Below, in pieces: positions 60,537-64,000 of a stretch of DNA of 64,000 nt (positions are counted from its first letter, which is position 1; each line of letters begins with the position of its first letter). The stretch is from Paragonimus skrjabini miyazakii (lineage: Eukaryota > Platyhelminthes > Trematoda > Plagiorchiida > Troglotrematidae). The stretch lies in NCBI GenBank assembly GCA_014338405.1, contig JTDE01000114.1:87592-151591 (forward strand), written 5' to 3'. Made by a program: the position numbers and the translations under genes. The notes under the pieces are model-generated. The model made no database searches. It had not been told where the DNA came from and worked only from the letters and a program-made list of their open reading frames with translations.

Positions 60537-63500
60537 TTAGAAAGCCGGCATTGAAACCTGCAAAACTTCAAAGCTTTAGCAACCTCTCAAAATGAACGGT
60601 TATAAGCAAATGAATACGACCGATGTACAATAATCCGCTGACATCTTAGTTTGATGGAAGTAACTGCCGCGTATTCAAGATGATCACGCTGAAACCATGT
60701 GACCTACTGATCTTATTTTATGATGGATTGTCAGAATGTGATCAGTTACACTCGAATTATAGGCCTATGTTCCATACCAAACGATGGGGTACTTGGTTAG
60801 TTTGGGTTGGACACTATTCAAATTTTGCTCTAAATTTCACGTTCACGTAGACTTTCCGGGAAGCTCATTCCACAATAGCATTCGACTTGGGATTCACCGT
60901 TCTTAGAATTCAACACTACTGCAGAGTTCTGTCAAGACGGTTAGTTGAACTCTGATCCATCTTCTCACGGACGACTGCGCAACGCTACTTGACTTAAGCA
61001 CGATCGAATTAACAAACTTCCACTCCCAATCGAATTCGCTTGTGATAAGCTCTAGCAGAAGCAAATCCAAAGTTCAATTCTTCTTTAAATGAGGCTGGCT
61101 AAAAGGCTGGCATAAACCTCATGTGAGACATACCTGTCTCAACTTTCTATGGAAAGCTGTCTTAAATGAGACTAAGTTTGTGTATCTATCCTCAGACAAC
61201 CAGCAAAAGTGCTCAAGAGTTAGTTACTCCTAGGCTGATATTGTAGATCTAGCATAAATCACCATATTTTGTTAGTTCGTTTGTGCATTCACCTTTTTTG
61301 GGGTCTTCAACTATGAACACTTTCAGCTATTCAGCTGTAATTAGGTTTAACTATCATTTTGACTAAAGGGATAATTGCTACAAAACTGATTTGAAAAACA
61401 AACAAATTAAACATTTATTTTACAATCAGATTACTTTATCTGAGAAAATCGACTTCATATAGATGAAGTTAAGCTTGCATTTCACTCTAGGTGACTGTAC
61501 GTCAGTTTGTGGAAAAATTTAATTTTACGCTAAAATAAATGTGAGACAACCGATTCTTTGCATTAATCTTGGCCAAACTCCACCGACAATATTTGTCAAG
61601 TCGAGTCGAATCTAATCAAATTATCTCAACTAAGTGGAAGAGAGAACACAGAGGAAAATTCAACCTCGTGTTTCGGATACATTGAGTCAATCTTGCCGGT
61701 GTGCGAAAATCCTAAATCTTTCAACTACCATTTATTCCCAATACATTTTGAAAGTTACTCTAAGACAAACCTTGATTCAATAAGTGTTCATATTGTGTGG
61801 AGCCAAAATGATGTTCGTTTAGAACTACACTTCAATTAACCAATTACGCCGTAGATAAGTTTGTAGGAATGAATAGTTGACAACCGTTTATTTTTAATTA
61901 TAGGTTTAAGAACATTTCAGTGTTTTAATTATCGTTCTCCCGTAATTTCACCTGCGTTTCTTCAATAATTACTAATAGCAGACTCGAAGTTTCAAGTTCG
62001 AAGAAACAGTCAATCGAAAAAAGCTGGTAAACCTTCAGACAACTCGAATGAAGTATTCAAATGTCAGAACTTTTCAGTTTGTTTTCAGTCATATTCTTTC
62101 AACACGCCGAGTAATAGAGTCTTGAACGGAAAGTGATAAGGATTTGGCAGTTACTATCAGAGCGCTATTCACATTTGATCGTACAGTTCACACCCAAATT
62201 GATCCTCCAGATAACCTTAGTTGAAAAGTTTGCGTAAGCTAAATTTGTTAGATCCATTCAGTACTGAATATTCTTGCCACAGTCACCAGTTGATCACCAG
62301 TTCGTCTTTTTTCACGAGAGAGCGGTATGGATCAAAATAATCTTGATCCTTTTACAGGGCGACTGGACAAACCATGCACCACTCACCGGTAGATGCATCT
62401 TACGTCGAGATATTATTGTTCAGTCGTACCCAGTATGAGATATATGGATCAGTTGTATGTAAAGTATACTGGAGTACAATGATTAGATATGGTGAAGTCG
62501 TGCACTACTATTAGGCTCTAACAAGATGGAAACTTGTGTAGTATTTTGAAAAGCCTAACTGACTGAGTGCGGAGATTCAGACCAAGCACAACTGGCGACA
62601 TAATTTGCTACTTGGGATAGTGGTCGCGTTTGTTCTGTGTACTAATCTGGGAGAGGGTTGTGTTTACCGGAGGTTAGGTGAGAATCAAGTTAGATGGTTT
62701 AAAAGAAGAGCAATCACACGAAAATCCCAAGGCTAATTGTCGTTTTACTGATTGTTTCGGTGTACTTAGGTAATAAAGCACAATCTAATAAGCATACGAT
62801 TGATAAACGCTTATAATTGCATCACCGCCGTGTCTACGGTCGCGAGAAAATAAATCAAAGCATGTGTTCATACTGAAGGCACACTCCGATCATTCAACCA
62901 GTGATCATGACTACCTGCGTATTATCCATTACAATCGAAAACCGCTTACACCTTCAAAGTCTCTGTTCCAGATTTGATGGTGTCTTTTGACTACAGAGTC
63001 GGAAATCAATGATTTAGTAATTGCACTTCCGAGCCATGCCAGTTTCTAACTGCCTAATGAGTCAGGCAACTGTGTCACCTACGGCAGGTAGCATCCTAAA
63101 ACAAAACATATCTTTTCGATTCTCAAACCAGACTTGGCAGTCAGAGATTCGAAGTGGGGTTCCTTAAGTCAAGCACGCCGTATAAATGATCAAGATTGAT
63201 CAGAAGTTCTCGTTCGTTCGACAGAGGTACTATTTTGATACTACCAACTTACAATACCACTCCCTCCCAAATGTTTTGCCTTTTTGTTTGTTAGGTTAAC
63301 GTTTATTTTCTGAAACCATGCAAGCCACTGAACCACCCGGGCTTTTAATGTGTACATTGTCCGAAACATAGACTAGTAAGTTTCTCCAGCTGCTGATAAA
63401 ACCGTCATATTTATGTGATATCTAGCTGCCTCAAAATTGAGGCTTGAGAATAGGCTGGAGTTGAGATAGCACAGAGTTTTAGGACAAAGCAGTATTTGAT

Positions 63501-64000
63501 CAATTGAAACCTGATCGACAGTCACTTGTGCGCTATCGAGCCCAATACCCGGGTAGTAGTTTGCCTATGCGAATCGAAAAACTAGTATGCTCGTTACATC
63601 GTCGTACATGTCGTTCATCTGTTACAAAGGGTGCACTCAGTTACACTTAGCGAAGCTTGGAGGCGGACAACACATTCCAGCATCACCATACTGTCGGACA
63701 ATCGTAGTAAGCAGTGGCATAAGCTGTCAGAAATATAAACGGCTCACTGTAGCTTTATCTCGACTATCGCATCCGAACATATGAAAATGCTTTATGCAGC
63801 ATGGAGCTAGTCCTCTGTCTCTCGGTCGTGAACGCAAATTGATAATACTATAATCATTGACTAGCATTTTCACTATGTTGAAGGCTGCTTTGCATTTTGA
63901 AGCAAACACCCGAACTCACGTCATGTTATGTTGTGTGTGTGTGCTACCTTGCTAGTTGCTACGACTTCGCAAACAAGTAAATGCGAAATACTTAACTTGC

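Larger units (their letters stand above)
58505..64000. other. Upstream cadherin intron or flank; no exon recognised
   Basis: The cadherin gene must continue toward higher coordinates, since the exon at 58,504 starts in mid-repeat. I looked on the - strand for DxNDNxP, LDRE and ENA motifs and found none, so this is probably a long intron. A weak tRNA-like head occurs at 59.7 kb. Confidence 0.6.

Overview
The window reads as nuclear DNA of a metazoan with large introns and many decayed retroelements; a digenean trematode (fluke) is the most likely source. The grounds are indirect. Base composition looks near 40% GC by eye. Short coding exons are separated by kilobase introns with GT..AG borders. 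The retroelement set (a CsRn1-like Ty3/gypsy element, an RTE/SR2-like LINE, Penelope-like elements and tRNA-headed SINEs) fits flatworms. No sequence search was possible, so the taxon is inference. No operon, CRISPR array, prokaryotic gene or rRNA gene was seen.

Layout. From 1 to about 20 kb the sequence is mostly non-coding, with a few exon-like open stretches bounded by plausible splice sites (+ strand 8.7 and 12.2 kb, - strand 15.1 kb) and a tRNA-derived SINE at 14.9 kb. A Penelope-like element (PLE) with most of its reverse transcriptase missing lies on the - strand at 20.0-20.9 kb. A Ty3/gypsy element on the - strand fills 25.1-28.9 kb: one 248-bp LTR, polypurine tract, and broken gag, protease, RT, RNase H and integrase, with no recognisable 5' LTR. 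A terminal exon of an unidentified - strand gene sits at 33.6-34.1 kb. A second PLE, on the + strand, spans about 35.5-36.35 kb, is interrupted by a 161-N gap inside its endonuclease, and is followed by a hammerhead-ribozyme core. A two-copy 172-bp GC-rich tandem repeat is at 39.4-39.75 kb. A 5'-truncated RTE-like LINE lies on the - strand at 41.4-42.96 kb.

The main gene is the 3' part of a cadherin/protocadherin-type membrane protein on the - strand from 58,504 to 45,121. Four exons join with matching phases into 581 codons plus stop: the end of one cadherin repeat, two further repeats, a short linker, one membrane helix and a cytoplasmic tail of about 250 residues. Earlier exons lie beyond 64 kb or were not recognised. 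Two more exon-like stretches, the second followed at once by AATAAA, lie in its 3.7-kb intron and could be an alternative end or another gene.

Apart from the cadherin gene and the 33.6-kb terminal exon, the window is explained by transposable-element debris and intronic or intergenic DNA. The most unusual signal is the hammerhead core beside the + strand PLE.
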